A DNA stretch of 58,524 bases from Sphaerisporangium corydalis (GTDB lineage: Bacteria > Actinomycetota > Actinomycetes > Streptosporangiales > Streptosporangiaceae), in contig NZ_JANZYP010000065.1 in assembly GCF_025506355.1 (NCBI RefSeq), positions 1 to 58,524 of the forward strand, given 5' to 3'. The notes beneath the pieces are model-generated. The model was not told where the DNA came from. It did not search any database and was given only the letters and a program-made list of their open reading frames with translations. This document shows, in pieces, positions 23,486-31,962 of this stretch. Made by a program: the position numbers and the translations under genes. The first letter of the stretch is position 1; each line of letters starts with the position of its first letter.

Positions 23486-24427
23486 TCAGGCGGGCCGGGG
23501 ACGCACCTGGACGATGCCGTCGCCCCGGACGTTGACCTCGAACGCGGGCTGGGGCGCGGTCGCCGGGCCGTGCACCACCGCACCGTCCTCCAGTCGGAAC
23601 GTGCTGCCGTGCCACGGGCACACCACGCAGGCCTCGTCCTTCTCCACCACCAGCCGCCCCTGGTGCAGCGGGCCGGCCAGGTGCGAGCAGCGGTCGGTGA
23701 GGATCTTGACCTCGGACCCGTGCCGCAGGACGAACAGGTTGATGTAGCCGAGGCGCCGCGAGACCGGCCGCCCGTCGGGCAGGTCCCACAAGCGGCACAG
23801 GTCGTGCCAGCCGAGCGGGACCAGGTGCGTCGTCGGCTCGGCGTGGGTGGGCCCCGCCGCCATGCGGTACGCCAGGTGCCCGCCGAGGTAGCCGCCGACG
23901 CTCACCGCGCCCAGGCCGGCGAACGCGAGCGTCCGCCCCGCGCGGTGCCTGCCGGACAACCGCAGCATGAGCGACCCCGAGTACAGCCCGAGCGCCGCCA
24001 GGTTGACCACGGCGTGCACGAATCCGACCCGCTGCTGCTCAAGGTGCAGGACCGACCAGTCGGTCAGCCCGGCCGCCACGGCGGGGACGGCGCCGGCGAT
24101 GCCGGTGACCAGCACGGCCTGGGACGCCCGGGGGTCGACGTCGATGAGGTCGAGGACGGCCGTGGCCGTCCAGCAGCCGAGGCTGATGGTCGCCAGCGGG
24201 GGGTGCAGGGGGTGCCCGGTGGGCACGCCGTGCAGCAGGTCCCTGAGGGCGCTCCCGGAGGGCAGCGTGCGCCGGATGGCCTTCGCCACCGGGATGACCA
24301 CCCGGTCGATCGCCCTGACGTGTTCCAGGCGGTCGGTCAGGCCCACCGGCAGCGGTATGCGCCCGAGGCCCAGGGACTCCCTGAGCGTACGACGCCGCGA
24401 GTTGATGGACTTCGAGGTTTCCTCCAC
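23486..24427 (-). CDS. DUF2231-Rieske fusion membrane protein
   Basis: The 313-residue protein has a soluble N-terminus (1-60), a DUF2231 domain with four membrane helices (about 65-190, starting at GHPLHPPLATISLG), and a C-terminal Rieske [2Fe-2S] domain (about 200-310) with CSHLAGPLHQG and CPWHGSTF as cluster ligands. The Rieske part probably faces a redox partner, with DUF2231 as membrane anchor; the electron donor and acceptor are unknown. It is a stand-alone gene, with stop near the convergent terminator. Such fusions occur in actinobacterial genomes but are poorly characterised. Confidence 0.88.
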   Translation of the reverse strand: MEETSKSINSRRRTLRESLGLGRIPLPVGLTDRLEHVRAIDRVVIPVAKAIRRTLPSGSALRDLLHGVPTGHPLHPPLATISLGCWTATAVLDLIDVDPRASQAVLVTGIAGAVPAVAAGLTDWSVLHLEQQRVGFVHAVVNLAALGLYSGSLMLRLSGRHRAGRTLAFAGLGAVSVGGYLGGHLAYRMAAGPTHAEPTTHLVPLGWHDLCRLWDLPDGRPVSRRLGYINLFVLRHGSEVKILTDRCSHLAGPLHQGRLVVEKDEACVVCPWHGSTFRLEDGAVVHGPATAPQPAFEVNVRGDGIVQVRPRPA

Positions 24428-24490
24428 GTGCGCCCCCTCTCGCTTAAGTGGACTTACCCCCCAAAGCGTGAGAGAACACCGTGAAGGTGA

Positions 24491-25102
24491 TTAAGAGCGG
24501 CTGCGGGCCAGATGGCCGCGGGCCACCGACAGCTCGACGATCTCCGTGGCGTACTCGCCCAGGGTGGCCGAGCCCTCCCGGATGATCTCGACCTTCTCCA
24601 TCACCTGGTCGGCCGTGACGCCGTGGCGCGTCCAGGACCCGCCCTCGTTGTGGTGGTTGGCCAGGATCGGCGCGAGCCGGTCGAGCGCCTTGGCGAACCT
24701 CGCCTCGGGCGTGCTCCGCTCCTCGAACTCGTCCCAGAGGGCGCGCATGGCGGCCGTCTGGTCCTCGGGGAGCAGGCCGAAGATGCGGTCGGCGGCGGCG
24801 CGCTCGGCCTTCTCCTGCACCTCGACCGCCGCCAGGTCGTAGATGAAGGTGTCGCCCGCGTCGATCTCGACGATGTCGTGCACGAGCAGCATGGCCGTGA
24901 CGCGGTCGAGGTCGGTACCGGACGGCGCGTGCTCGCCGAGCACCATGGCCAGCATGCCGAGGTACCACGAGTGCTCGGCGTCGTTCTCCCTGCGGGAGCC
25001 GTCCATCAAGGTGTTGCGGCGCAGCACGCGCTTCAACTTGTCGATTTCGACGGCGAAACCGACCTGGGCCGGTAGACGTTCCTTATCGGGCACGGTGGTC
25101 AC
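24491..25102 (-). CDS. HD-domain nucleotidase/phosphohydrolase (YfbR-like)
   Basis: The 203-residue protein shows the HD metal-binding pattern: His in NDAEHSWYL, the HD pair in LLVHDIVEIDAG and a later Asp in AKALDRLAPIL, with ANHHNEGGSW beyond. The YfbR/YGK1 group hydrolyses 5'-deoxynucleotides and is close in length. A nucleotide substrate is therefore likely but not shown. GTG 25102 lies 7 bp from a -10 box TAGGCT, a probable leaderless promoter. Confidence 0.85.
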   Translation of the reverse strand: MTTVPDKERLPAQVGFAVEIDKLKRVLRRNTLMDGSRRENDAEHSWYLGMLAMVLGEHAPSGTDLDRVTAMLLVHDIVEIDAGDTFIYDLAAVEVQEKAERAAADRIFGLLPEDQTAAMRALWDEFEERSTPEARFAKALDRLAPILANHHNEGGSWTRHGVTADQVMEKVEIIREGSATLGEYATEIVELSVARGHLARSRS

Positions 25103-25109
25103 GCGCCAC

Positions 25110-25115
25110 AGCCTA
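25110..25115 (-). promoter_or_regulatory. -10 element of the HD-domain gene
   Basis: TAGGCT on the - strand, 7 bases before GTG 25102; consistent with a leaderless transcript. Confidence 0.5.
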
Positions 25116-25163
25116 TTACCGGAACCGTCCGGATTTGCCCAGGCCGGTGCCCCTGATCCCTCC

Positions 25164-27350
25164 TCAGGCCGGGGTGAGCGTCACCGGGACGCCGTTGAAC
25201 ACCGCGTTTCCCGACAACGGGTCGATGATCGACTCGTCGGTCAGCGTGTTGGCGTTCACCCCCGCGTGCTTGGCGGCGACGAGCTGCGCGCTGCCCGAGT
25301 GCCCCCAGCCGTGCGGGAGGCTCACCACCCCGCGCATGATCGTGTCGGTCGGTTCGAGCCATACGGTGAGCTCCCCGGCCGCCGAGCGGATCACCGCCTG
25401 CTCGGCCAGCCCGAGGTCGGCGGCGTCCTTGGGGTTGATCTGCAGCGTGCAGCGGTTCGTGCCGCCGACCAGGGGCCCCACGTTGTGCATCCAGCTGTTG
25501 TTGGACCGCAGGTGCCGCCGCCCGATGAGCACGAACGCGTTCGTCTCGCGCCCGAGCGCCTCGCGGAGCCGCCCGACGTCGGCGATGATCGCCTCGGGGG
25601 CCAGCTCGACGGTCCCCGATGCCGTGCTGAGCAGGCCGGGCAGCCGCGGTTCGAGCGCGCCGAGGTCGATGCCGTGCGGGCTCTCCAGCAGCCGTTCCAG
25701 GGACAGCCCGTCGTCGCCCTCCGCCCGCCCGCCCCAGACGCCGTACGGGCCGAGGCGCAGCATCGCGTCGAGACGCAGCTCGGCCCCGCCGGACCCGGTG
25801 AGCGCGGCACGCAGCTCGGCCGGGTCGCGGCCCTCGACGGGCGACCCCGGGGTGTCCACGGCCTTGCGGAGCATCTGGTCGAGGATCATCTCGTCCAGCA
25901 GCGCGGGGTCGGCGCCCGCGCCCTGCCCGGACGCGATCATGGCGAGGCGCGCGAGGATCACCGTCTCGGGAGGGCGTCCTGGCGCGAGGGCGAGCACGGG
26001 CGGCGAGTAGCGGGTGTAATCGCGCACCGCCAGGGCGAGCAGCGCGAAGTCGTAGTGCCCCGCCTGCATGACCCGGGGCGGCGGGAGGATCACGTGCGCG
26101 TGCCTGGTCGTCTCGTTCAGATACGGGTCGACGCTGACCATGAAGTCCAGCCCGGCCAGGACCCGGTCCAGCCGCGCGCCGTTCGGCGCCGACAGCACCG
26201 GGTTGCCCGCGACCGTGATCAGCGCCCGGATCCGGCCCTCGCCTGGCGTCTCCATCTCGTCGGCCAGCGTGGCCACCGGCAGCTCGCCGTTGGCCTCGGG
26301 CAGCCCGCGCACCCGGCTGTGCCAGCGCCCCCTGGCGTACGGCTTGCGCCGGGGCGGGCCCTCGGTGGCCGCGCGCGGGAACATGGCGCCGCCGGGCCGG
26401 TCGAGGTTGCCGGTCAGCACGTTCACCACGTCGACCAGCCACTGCGCGATCGTGCCGAACTCGACCGTGCACGTGCCGATCCGGCCGTACACGGCGGCCG
26501 TGGGGGCGGCGGCCAGCTCGCGCGCCAGGCGCACGATGACCTCGGCGGGCACCCCGCTCGCCGCCGCGCACGCCTCGGGGGTGAACGCCGCCACCGCCGC
26601 CTCGACCTCGGCCAGGCCGGTCACCGGCACGCGCACGTCGGTGAGGTTCTCGGCGAACAGGGTGTGGACGATGCCCATCAGCAGGTAGGAGTCCATGCCC
26701 GGCCGCACGAAGACGTGCTCGTCGGCCAGGGCCGCCGTGCGCGTGCGGCGCGGGTCGACGACGACCAGGCGCCCGCCGCGCCTGCGCAGCGCCTTGAGGC
26801 GCCCGGGGAAGTCGGGCGCGGTGCAGAGCGAGCCGTTGGACTCCAGGGGGTTGGCGCCGAGCATGAGCAGGTAGTCGGTGCGGTCGAGGTCGGGCACCGG
26901 GATCGTCAACGGGTGGCCGAACATCAGGCCGGCCGCCACGTGCTTGGGCATCTGGTCGGAGGTGCTCGCCGAGTAGACCTGGCGGGTGCCGAGGCTGCGG
27001 ACCAGCGGCCCCGAGTACAGCGTGCCCGCCATCGTGTGGGCGCTCGGGTTGCCGAGGTAGATCGCGCGCTCCGGGCCGGGCACGGCCGCCAGGCCGCGCT
27101 CCACCGCCTCGAAGGCCTCCTCCCAGCCCACCTCCCGCCACTCGCCGTCCTCGCGGACCATGGGCCTGCTCAGGCGGTCCGGGTCCTCGTCCAGCCGGCC
27201 GAGGCTCGCCCCCTTGGGGCAGATGAACCCCTTGCTGAACGGATCGGCGTCGTCCCCTCGTACTCCCACCACCCGGTCGTCGTCGTCCAGCGTGATGGTC
27301 AGGCCGCAGACGGCCTCACACAGCGGGCAGGTTCGGTGCGCCGTACGCAT
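25164..27350 (-). CDS. molybdopterin-dependent oxidoreductase (formate dehydrogenase/BisC-like)
   Basis: This 728-residue enzyme begins with the [4Fe-4S] cysteine motif CPLCEAVCG and CPKG about 30 residues on. The molybdopterin-binding domains follow (GANPLESNGSLCTAPDFPG, VVVDPRRTRTAALADEHVFV), and a molydopterin dinucleotide domain closes the protein (INPKDAADLGL). Where formate dehydrogenases carry the catalytic Cys/Sec, the corresponding segment here reads SASTSDQMPKHVAAG without either, so the substrate is probably not formate. No partner subunit, chaperone or maturation gene adjoins it. The start at ATG 27350 is the only sensible one. Confidence 0.88.
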   Translation of the reverse strand: MRTAHRTCPLCEAVCGLTITLDDDDRVVGVRGDDADPFSKGFICPKGASLGRLDEDPDRLSRPMVREDGEWREVGWEEAFEAVERGLAAVPGPERAIYLGNPSAHTMAGTLYSGPLVRSLGTRQVYSASTSDQMPKHVAAGLMFGHPLTIPVPDLDRTDYLLMLGANPLESNGSLCTAPDFPGRLKALRRRGGRLVVVDPRRTRTAALADEHVFVRPGMDSYLLMGIVHTLFAENLTDVRVPVTGLAEVEAAVAAFTPEACAAASGVPAEVIVRLARELAAAPTAAVYGRIGTCTVEFGTIAQWLVDVVNVLTGNLDRPGGAMFPRAATEGPPRRKPYARGRWHSRVRGLPEANGELPVATLADEMETPGEGRIRALITVAGNPVLSAPNGARLDRVLAGLDFMVSVDPYLNETTRHAHVILPPPRVMQAGHYDFALLALAVRDYTRYSPPVLALAPGRPPETVILARLAMIASGQGAGADPALLDEMILDQMLRKAVDTPGSPVEGRDPAELRAALTGSGGAELRLDAMLRLGPYGVWGGRAEGDDGLSLERLLESPHGIDLGALEPRLPGLLSTASGTVELAPEAIIADVGRLREALGRETNAFVLIGRRHLRSNNSWMHNVGPLVGGTNRCTLQINPKDAADLGLAEQAVIRSAAGELTVWLEPTDTIMRGVVSLPHGWGHSGSAQLVAAKHAGVNANTLTDESIIDPLSGNAVFNGVPVTLTPA

Positions 27351-27460
27351 GAGTCGGCCTCCTGAGTTCGACGGGCAAACCCATCTTTACCGGCCCAGAG
27401 CCCGACAAGGAAGTGCTTCACCATCCTGCTTGACAGCGCTTTACCACCCCCGCGCACCCC

Positions 27461-27486
27461 GCGAAGCGCCCCCCGAACCGCTTCGC
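27461..27486 (-). terminator. hairpin downstream of the 27514 gene
   Basis: GCGAAGCG (27461-27468) pairs with CGCTTCGC (27479-27486) around a 10-base C-rich loop, 28 bp past the stop of the leftward operon. Confidence 0.6.
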
Positions 27487-27513
27487 CGGCACTCGAACAG
27501 GCCGGTCAGGCCC

Positions 27514-28203
27514 TCACCGCCAGGCGTACCTGGCCCCCGGCGCGTCGTCCGGCCGGCCGTGAGGCGGGTCGAAAGGGTCGGGCGACGACCCCGGGTACGA
27601 ATCGCCCAGCGGCTCCCACGCGTACGGGTCGGAGATCCGGCGGTTCATGCCCGCCGAAGGGGCAACCGGGCGCTCGCCCCGGCGGATGATCTCCACCGTG
27701 ACCAGATTGGCCCACTTCCGGTGCCGGGCGATCCGCGCCGACGTGGCACCGCAGGCCGCCGCGATCTCGCCCGCGAAGGCCTCGAAGGTCTCCGCGCAGA
27801 TCCCCACCCGGCACAGGACCAGGGCCTTCTCTCCCTCCGGCGTCGGGGTTATCCAAAGGATCAGCGGGATGCGCCCTTTCCGGGTGCGCAGGGGGGTGCC
27901 GAGGAACAGCCGCCGCATGCGGTGCCGGGAGTAGACGCACCAGAAGTGCACCTTCAGCCGGTTACGGCCGCGCCGGAGCGTGACGGGCACCGCGACCATG
28001 CCGGTGACGACGCCGAACCCCCACCAGACGTGCGCGCGGAACGCCACCACCACCAGCGAGACGACCACGGCCACCAGGAGGATCTCGGTCCGCCGCCGCC
28101 ATATCCGGGTCACCGCCCCGCCCCGGCCGGCGAGGGGAAGGTGATCCACGGCGGGGTGCAGGTTGTGCCGCACATTTCGGGACGTCATCGCGGTTACCGC
28201 CAT
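27514..28203 (-). CDS. membrane protein resembling the N-terminal part of an FtsK/TraB-type transfer protein
   Basis: The 229-residue protein has a short cytoplasmic leader, two hydrophobic helices (ILLVAVVVSLVVVAF and FGVVTGMVAVPV), then a soluble domain (GKALVLCRVGICAETFEAFA-like stretch to VTVEIIRRGE) and a polar tail. The layout, two helices then a domain ending in ...VRIRR..., reminds me of the N-terminal part of conjugative FtsK/TraB translocases of actinomycete mobile elements, but no Walker A or B ATPase domain is present. This is a pattern-based guess. ATG 28203 overlaps the end of the upstream gene by 10 bases, so they are translationally coupled; ATG 28188 is the alternative. Confidence 0.55.
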   Translation of the reverse strand: MAVTAMTSRNVRHNLHPAVDHLPLAGRGGAVTRIWRRRTEILLVAVVVSLVVVAFRAHVWWGFGVVTGMVAVPVTLRRGRNRLKVHFWCVYSRHRMRRLFLGTPLRTRKGRIPLILWITPTPEGEKALVLCRVGICAETFEAFAGEIAAACGATSARIARHRKWANLVTVEIIRRGERPVAPSAGMNRRISDPYAWEPLGDSYPGSSPDPFDPPHGRPDDAPGARYAWR

Positions 28204-28475
28204 TCCAGCGAGTCGGCCGGAACGCGGCGCTCCGGGATTTCCGTGGTCGGGGGGATTTCGGCGGCCGGGACGCACGCCGCCGCGCGCCCGGCGCGAAGGG
28301 CGTCGAACCGGGGGTCGCGGTATCGGCGGGCACCGAAACCGGTGCGGGTGACCGTCCAGCCGAGCCGCAGGGCCCACCCGTCCTGGTCCGCGCACAGGGT
28401 CCGGTCGGCCCGCTCGACCAGTGCCGTCAAGAAGCTCTTGATTTGGAACAGTGGCTTGGTACCGTGGTGACTCAT
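28194..28475 (-). CDS. small hypothetical protein, partner of the 27514 gene
   Basis: The 93-residue product is mostly polar and basic (RLGWTVTRTGFGARRYRDPR in the middle) with no membrane helix and no recognised domain. An AGGAG ribosome site sits 6 bp before ATG 28475. Its stop overlaps the next gene, so both are one operon. I do not recognise it; the pairing with a possible transfer protein suggests an accessory origin. Confidence 0.6.
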   Translation of the reverse strand: MSHHGTKPLFQIKSFLTALVERADRTLCADQDGWALRLGWTVTRTGFGARRYRDPRFDALRAGRAAACVPAAEIPPTTEIPERRVPADSLEWR

Positions 28476-28946
28476 CGGAGACTCCTGATGAAGGCATTCG
28501 AGAGGGAGTTCTCGGCACGCCGGGTCGCTAGGTGGCAGCCTTCGGCCCGGCTTTTCGCTTGCCTGCGAGATTCACGTTCTTCAGCCGTGAAAATGATGCC
28601 GCGTCGTCTGCGCGGCTGGACCGCCGTCCTCCCTCCGCCTGGGCGAGAGGGACCGCGTCGCCGCGCCGGGCCAAGTTGGGGCTCCCGATTCGGGCGCGAT
28701 CAAAGGTGCCGGTGTGCCGATTCCCCGAGCGATCATTTGGCCACCCTTCCCGATCTTCCGGGAAAACCTTCTTCCTAAATGCTCTCTCATGGGGTATTAC
28801 TACGCAAGCTAAAGTGAAATAATTTCTGTAACCCGGTAGTCACCCTGCAGTGCATGGGTAGATGTAACTTGCACTAGGATGAGCGGGCTCCGTATGTGGA
28901 TCATGACTCCGCGCGAACCATTTGACGTCTCGACGAGGAGGCCGGG
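28476..28946. other. 471-bp divergent intergenic region, AT-richer than its surroundings
   Basis: The region separates two divergent genes. The first half contains no supported gene. From about 28760 to 28860 it is clearly AT-richer (GGGTATTACTACGCAAGC, GTGAAATAATTTCTG) and unlike the rest of the window. A promoter for the XRE gene likely lies at its right end. I see no terminator or attachment-site-like repeat. Confidence 0.5.
28875..28880 (+). promoter_or_regulatory. -10 element candidate for the XRE gene
   Basis: TAGGAT lies about 67 bp before GTG 28947, giving a leader of some 58 bases. No good -35 was seen. Confidence 0.4.
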
Positions 28947-29804
28947 GTGCCTGACCGTGGCAGTCCTTCGCTTCGCCGGGCGCGTCTGGGCCGAGACCTC
29001 CGGCGCCTGCGTGAGGCGTCCGGGTTGATCGGCGACGAGGTGGCCGCGCGGCTGAAGTGGTCGGCCGCGAAGGTCAGCCGCATCGAGAACGCCAAGACGT
29101 TTCCCACCATCAAGGACGTCGAGGATCTCCTGAAGCTGTTCGGCGCCGATCGCGTCATACGGCAACAGCTGCTCGAACTGCGCCGGAGCGCCGCCCAGAA
29201 GGGCTGGTGGGACGACTATCGCGGTTCCCTGCCGCCCACGGCCCTGGTCCTCCTGGACCGGGAGGCGGAGGCCGACCTGGCCTGCAACTGGGAGCCACAG
29301 GTGCTTCCCGGGTTGCTGCAAACGCGGGACTACGCCCGCGCGCTGATGGCGGCCATGCAGCCGATCGTGCAGATCCCGCCGGTGTGGATCGAGCAGCGGG
29401 TCGAGGCCAGAGGCGCCCGTCAGGACTACCTTCTGGGTGGCCCGCACCCGCTCAACCTCGTGACGGTCTTCGACGAATCGGTGTTACGACGCCAGTTCGG
29501 CGACGCGCGGGTGATGCGGGAGCAGCTCGACCACCTCGTCGAGGTCTCGGAACTCGAGCACGTCGAGATGAGAATCCTGACCCAGGACACTCCTCCGCCG
29601 ACGCCCACGGGCCCGTTTCTGTATCTCAGCTTCGCCGACTTCCCGGAGACGGTCTACCTCGAGGAGTTTTTCGGAGCACGGTTCGTCGAGGACGCCGAGC
29701 AGGTGTTCGCGTACAAACGCGCGTTCGATCACCTGCTGAGCATCTCCCTCGACGAGGCGAAATCGCAGCAGCTCATTCGCACAATTTCGGAACGCTGGCG
29801 GTAG
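28947..29804 (+). CDS. XRE-family regulator with DUF5753 (Scr1/WhiJ-type)
   Basis: The 285-residue protein has an N-terminal helix-turn-helix (about 12-70, LRRLREASGLIGDEVAARL, KVSRIENAK) and the C-terminal DUF5753 ligand/partner domain (about 90-275, starting GWWDDYRGSLPP; NWEPQVLPGLLQTRDYARAL is characteristic). This is the WhiJ/Scr1-type family of Streptomyces and relatives, whose regulators work with small DUF397 proteins encoded next door. GTG 28947 has AGGAGG at 28936-28941. Two DUF397 genes follow in the same direction. Such systems affect development and may act as toxin-antitoxin-like pairs. Confidence 0.92.
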   Translation: MPDRGSPSLRRARLGRDLRRLREASGLIGDEVAARLKWSAAKVSRIENAKTFPTIKDVEDLLKLFGADRVIRQQLLELRRSAAQKGWWDDYRGSLPPTALVLLDREAEADLACNWEPQVLPGLLQTRDYARALMAAMQPIVQIPPVWIEQRVEARGARQDYLLGGPHPLNLVTVFDESVLRRQFGDARVMREQLDHLVEVSELEHVEMRILTQDTPPPTPTGPFLYLSFADFPETVYLEEFFGARFVEDAEQVFAYKRAFDHLLSISLDEAKSQQLIRTISERWR

Positions 29805-29861
29805 CGAATCGCTTCACCGGGAGCGGCGCGGCGCCGGCGTGCCGTGAACGGAAGGAATCCC

Positions 29862-30050
29862 ATGCAAGCCGACGATAGTAGTTCCCATGTGTGGCGCAAG
29901 AGCGGCCGGAGCGCGAACGGCAACTGCGTCGAGGTGGCCTCGACCGGCCAGGACCTGCTCTGGGTCCGTGACAGTAAGGACGTCGACGGACCGGTTCTCC
30001 GGTTCTCCCGGCAGGAATGGACGAGATTCCTCAAGCAGCTGAAATCATGA
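29862..30050 (+). CDS. DUF397 small protein 1
   Basis: A 62-residue DUF397 protein: HVWRKSGRSANGNCVEVA, LLWVRDSKDVDGPVLRF and QEWTRFLKQLK are the typical segments. DUF397 proteins are the usual partners of the WhiJ/Scr1-type regulator upstream, and may counteract it. ATG 29862 has GAAGGAA upstream; it lies 57 bp behind the regulator, so the genes are probably one transcript. Confidence 0.9.
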   Translation: MQADDSSSHVWRKSGRSANGNCVEVASTGQDLLWVRDSKDVDGPVLRFSRQEWTRFLKQLKS

Positions 30051-30145
30051 TTCTTTTGGTGACCCGATCCTGACCTTGCGTCCCATGTGACCGAGCCTCA
30101 TGATGAAAATACTCCTATTATTGTCTTCTGGGGTGGAGGTCACAT

Positions 30146-30349
30146 ATGTCCGTTACGGACATCGGGCACGGGACCTGGCGGAAAAGCTCCTACAGTACCA
30201 ATGGGAATTGCGTCGAAGTCGGTTCCAGCGGCGGCGCGGATGTTGTCGTGCGTGACAGCGAAAACACCGGCGGCCCCGTCGTGACCTTCCCGGCGGCCGA
30301 GTGGAAAGCGTTCCTCAGGCGCGTCAAGGCGGCTCGTCCCGAGGTTTAG
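30146..30349 (+). CDS. DUF397 small protein 2
   Basis: A 67-residue paralogue of the preceding protein: GTWRKSSYSTNGNCVEVGS, VVVRDSENTGGPVVTF, EWKAFLRRVKAARPEV. It starts at ATG 30146 with a GGAGG site. Two DUF397 genes behind one regulator is a less common arrangement. The gap of 95 bp to the first copy is AT-richer and could hold its own promoter. A strong terminator follows. Confidence 0.9.
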   Translation: MSVTDIGHGTWRKSSYSTNGNCVEVGSSGGADVVVRDSENTGGPVVTFPAAEWKAFLRRVKAARPEV

Positions 30350-30355
30350 CGGTCG

Positions 30356-30398
30356 CGCGAGAGGGCCCCATCCACGGTACGGATGGGGCCCTCTCGCG
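30356..30398. terminator. bidirectional hairpin between DUF397 gene and katA
   Basis: An 18-bp perfect stem (left arm 30356-30373, right arm 30381-30398) with a 7-base loop, immediately after the DUF397 stop and 40 bp before the katA stop. The stem contains GAGGGCCCCATCC/GGATGGGGCCCTC. It probably ends both converging transcripts. Confidence 0.85.
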
Positions 30399-30437
30399 TT
30401 CCCGGAGTGCGGCGCGGGCTCGCGCCTGGCCCAGGGG

Positions 30438-31886
30438 TCAGACGACGCCGAGGCCGTTGGCGACGCCCTCGCCGAGTTCCTTGTGGACGTTGGTCCAGTA
30501 TTCGACGACGCGCTTCTTCATCTCGGCGTCGACCTCCGGGGCGGAGGCGTGGCCGACGATGTTGCTCACGAGGTGCTCGCGGTCGGTCGGGGACAGGACG
30601 TTCTCCCACAGGGCGCGCGGCTGGACGAAGTCGTCGTCCTCCGCGTGCCTCTGGTAGGCGCTGCGGATGACCTCACCGGCGACGTGGTAGTTCTCGCCCG
30701 CGAAGATCGCCGGGTCGGCCACGGGACCGCCGAAGGTGTTGGGCGCGTACACCGGGTCGCCGGGGTTCTCGTAGCGCATGGCGCCGTCCTTGTTGTAGCT
30801 GTGGACGGGCGACTTCGGCCGGTTGACCGGGAGCTGCAGGTAGTTGGCACCGATGCGGTAGCGGTGGGTGTCGGGGTAGGAGAACAGCCGGCCCTGGAGC
30901 ATCTTGTCCGGGGAGGCGCCGATGCCCGGCACCAGGTTGGCGGGCTCGAACGCGGCCTGCTCGACCTCGGCGAAGTAGTTCACCGGGTTGCGGTTCAGGA
31001 TGAACTTCCCGATCGTGATCTCGGGGTAGTCGCCGTGCGGCCACACCTTGGTCAGGTCGAACGGGTTGAAGCGGTAGTCGGCCGCCGCCTCGAACGGCAT
31101 GATCTGCACGTTGACCGTCCACGAGGGGTGGTCGCCGTTCTTGATCGCGGTGTGCAGGTCGCGGATGTGGTGGTCGGCGTCCTGCGCGATCACGGCGCCG
31201 GCCTCGGCGTCGGTGAAGTTCTCCACGCCCTGGTCGGTCCTGAAGTGGTACTTCACCCAGAACTTCTCGCCGCCCGCGTTGTACCACAGGAACGTGTGCG
31301 AGCCGAAGCCGTGCATGTGCCGCCAGCTCGTGGGCGTGCCCCGGTCGGTCATCAGGAAGGTGACCTGGTGGGTCGACTCGGGCGAGCCGGTCCAGAAGTC
31401 CCACTGCATGTTGTGGTCGCGCAGGTTGGTGTCCGCGCGCCGCTTCTGGCTGTGGATGAAGTCGGAGAACTTCGAGGGGTCGCGGATGAAGAAGATCGGG
31501 GTGTTGTTGCCGACCAGGTCGTAGTTGCCCTCGTCGGTGTAGAACTTGATCGCGAAGCCGCGGGGGTCGCGCTGGGTGTCCGGGCTGCCGAGCTCGCCCG
31601 CCACCGAGGAGAAGCGCAGGAAGAGGTCGGTCTCCTTGCCCTTCTGGAACAGGTTCGCCTTGGTGAACTGGCTGACGTCCTCGGTGATACGCAGCACACC
31701 GTGAGCGCCGCCGCCCTTGGCGTGGACGACCCGCTCGGGGACCCGCTCGCGGTTGAACTGGGCCATCTTCTGGATGACGTAATGGTCCTGGAGCAGCAGA
31801 GGGCCGTTGGGACCCACGGAGAGAGAGAACTCGTCACTCGGGGCGGAAATGCCCGCGTCCGTCGTGGTGATGGGCCGTTCGGTCAT
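30438..31886 (-). CDS. katA: monofunctional haem catalase
   Basis: The 482-residue enzyme breaks down hydrogen peroxide. Catalytic residues are evident: the distal histidine in RVVHAKGGGAHG, the asparagine in GNNTPIFFIRD, and the haem-ligand tyrosine in RLFSYPDTHRYRIG. The length fits the small-subunit catalases. It lies 76 bp downstream of a Fur-family gene in the same direction and is very likely co-transcribed with it, as in the CatR-CatA arrangement of Streptomyces. There is no signal peptide. Confidence 0.96.
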   Translation of the reverse strand: MTERPITTTDAGISAPSDEFSLSVGPNGPLLLQDHYVIQKMAQFNRERVPERVVHAKGGGAHGVLRITEDVSQFTKANLFQKGKETDLFLRFSSVAGELGSPDTQRDPRGFAIKFYTDEGNYDLVGNNTPIFFIRDPSKFSDFIHSQKRRADTNLRDHNMQWDFWTGSPESTHQVTFLMTDRGTPTSWRHMHGFGSHTFLWYNAGGEKFWVKYHFRTDQGVENFTDAEAGAVIAQDADHHIRDLHTAIKNGDHPSWTVNVQIMPFEAAADYRFNPFDLTKVWPHGDYPEITIGKFILNRNPVNYFAEVEQAAFEPANLVPGIGASPDKMLQGRLFSYPDTHRYRIGANYLQLPVNRPKSPVHSYNKDGAMRYENPGDPVYAPNTFGGPVADPAIFAGENYHVAGEVIRSAYQRHAEDDDFVQPRALWENVLSPTDREHLVSNIVGHASAPEVDAEMKKRVVEYWTNVHKELGEGVANGLGVV

Positions 31887-31962
31887 CGCGCGGTCCTCCG
31901 GTTCGTCGTTGGTGGAGTACGGCTTGTGCCTTGGACTCCATGCCCGTCAAGTGCGGCGGTTA

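Noticed and set aside
24843..27365. 840-codon (+)-strand frame opposite the molybdopterin oxidoreductase
   Set aside because: High GC creates long antisense frames; it has His/Arg/Gln-rich composition and no domain, and the real enzyme is on the other strand.
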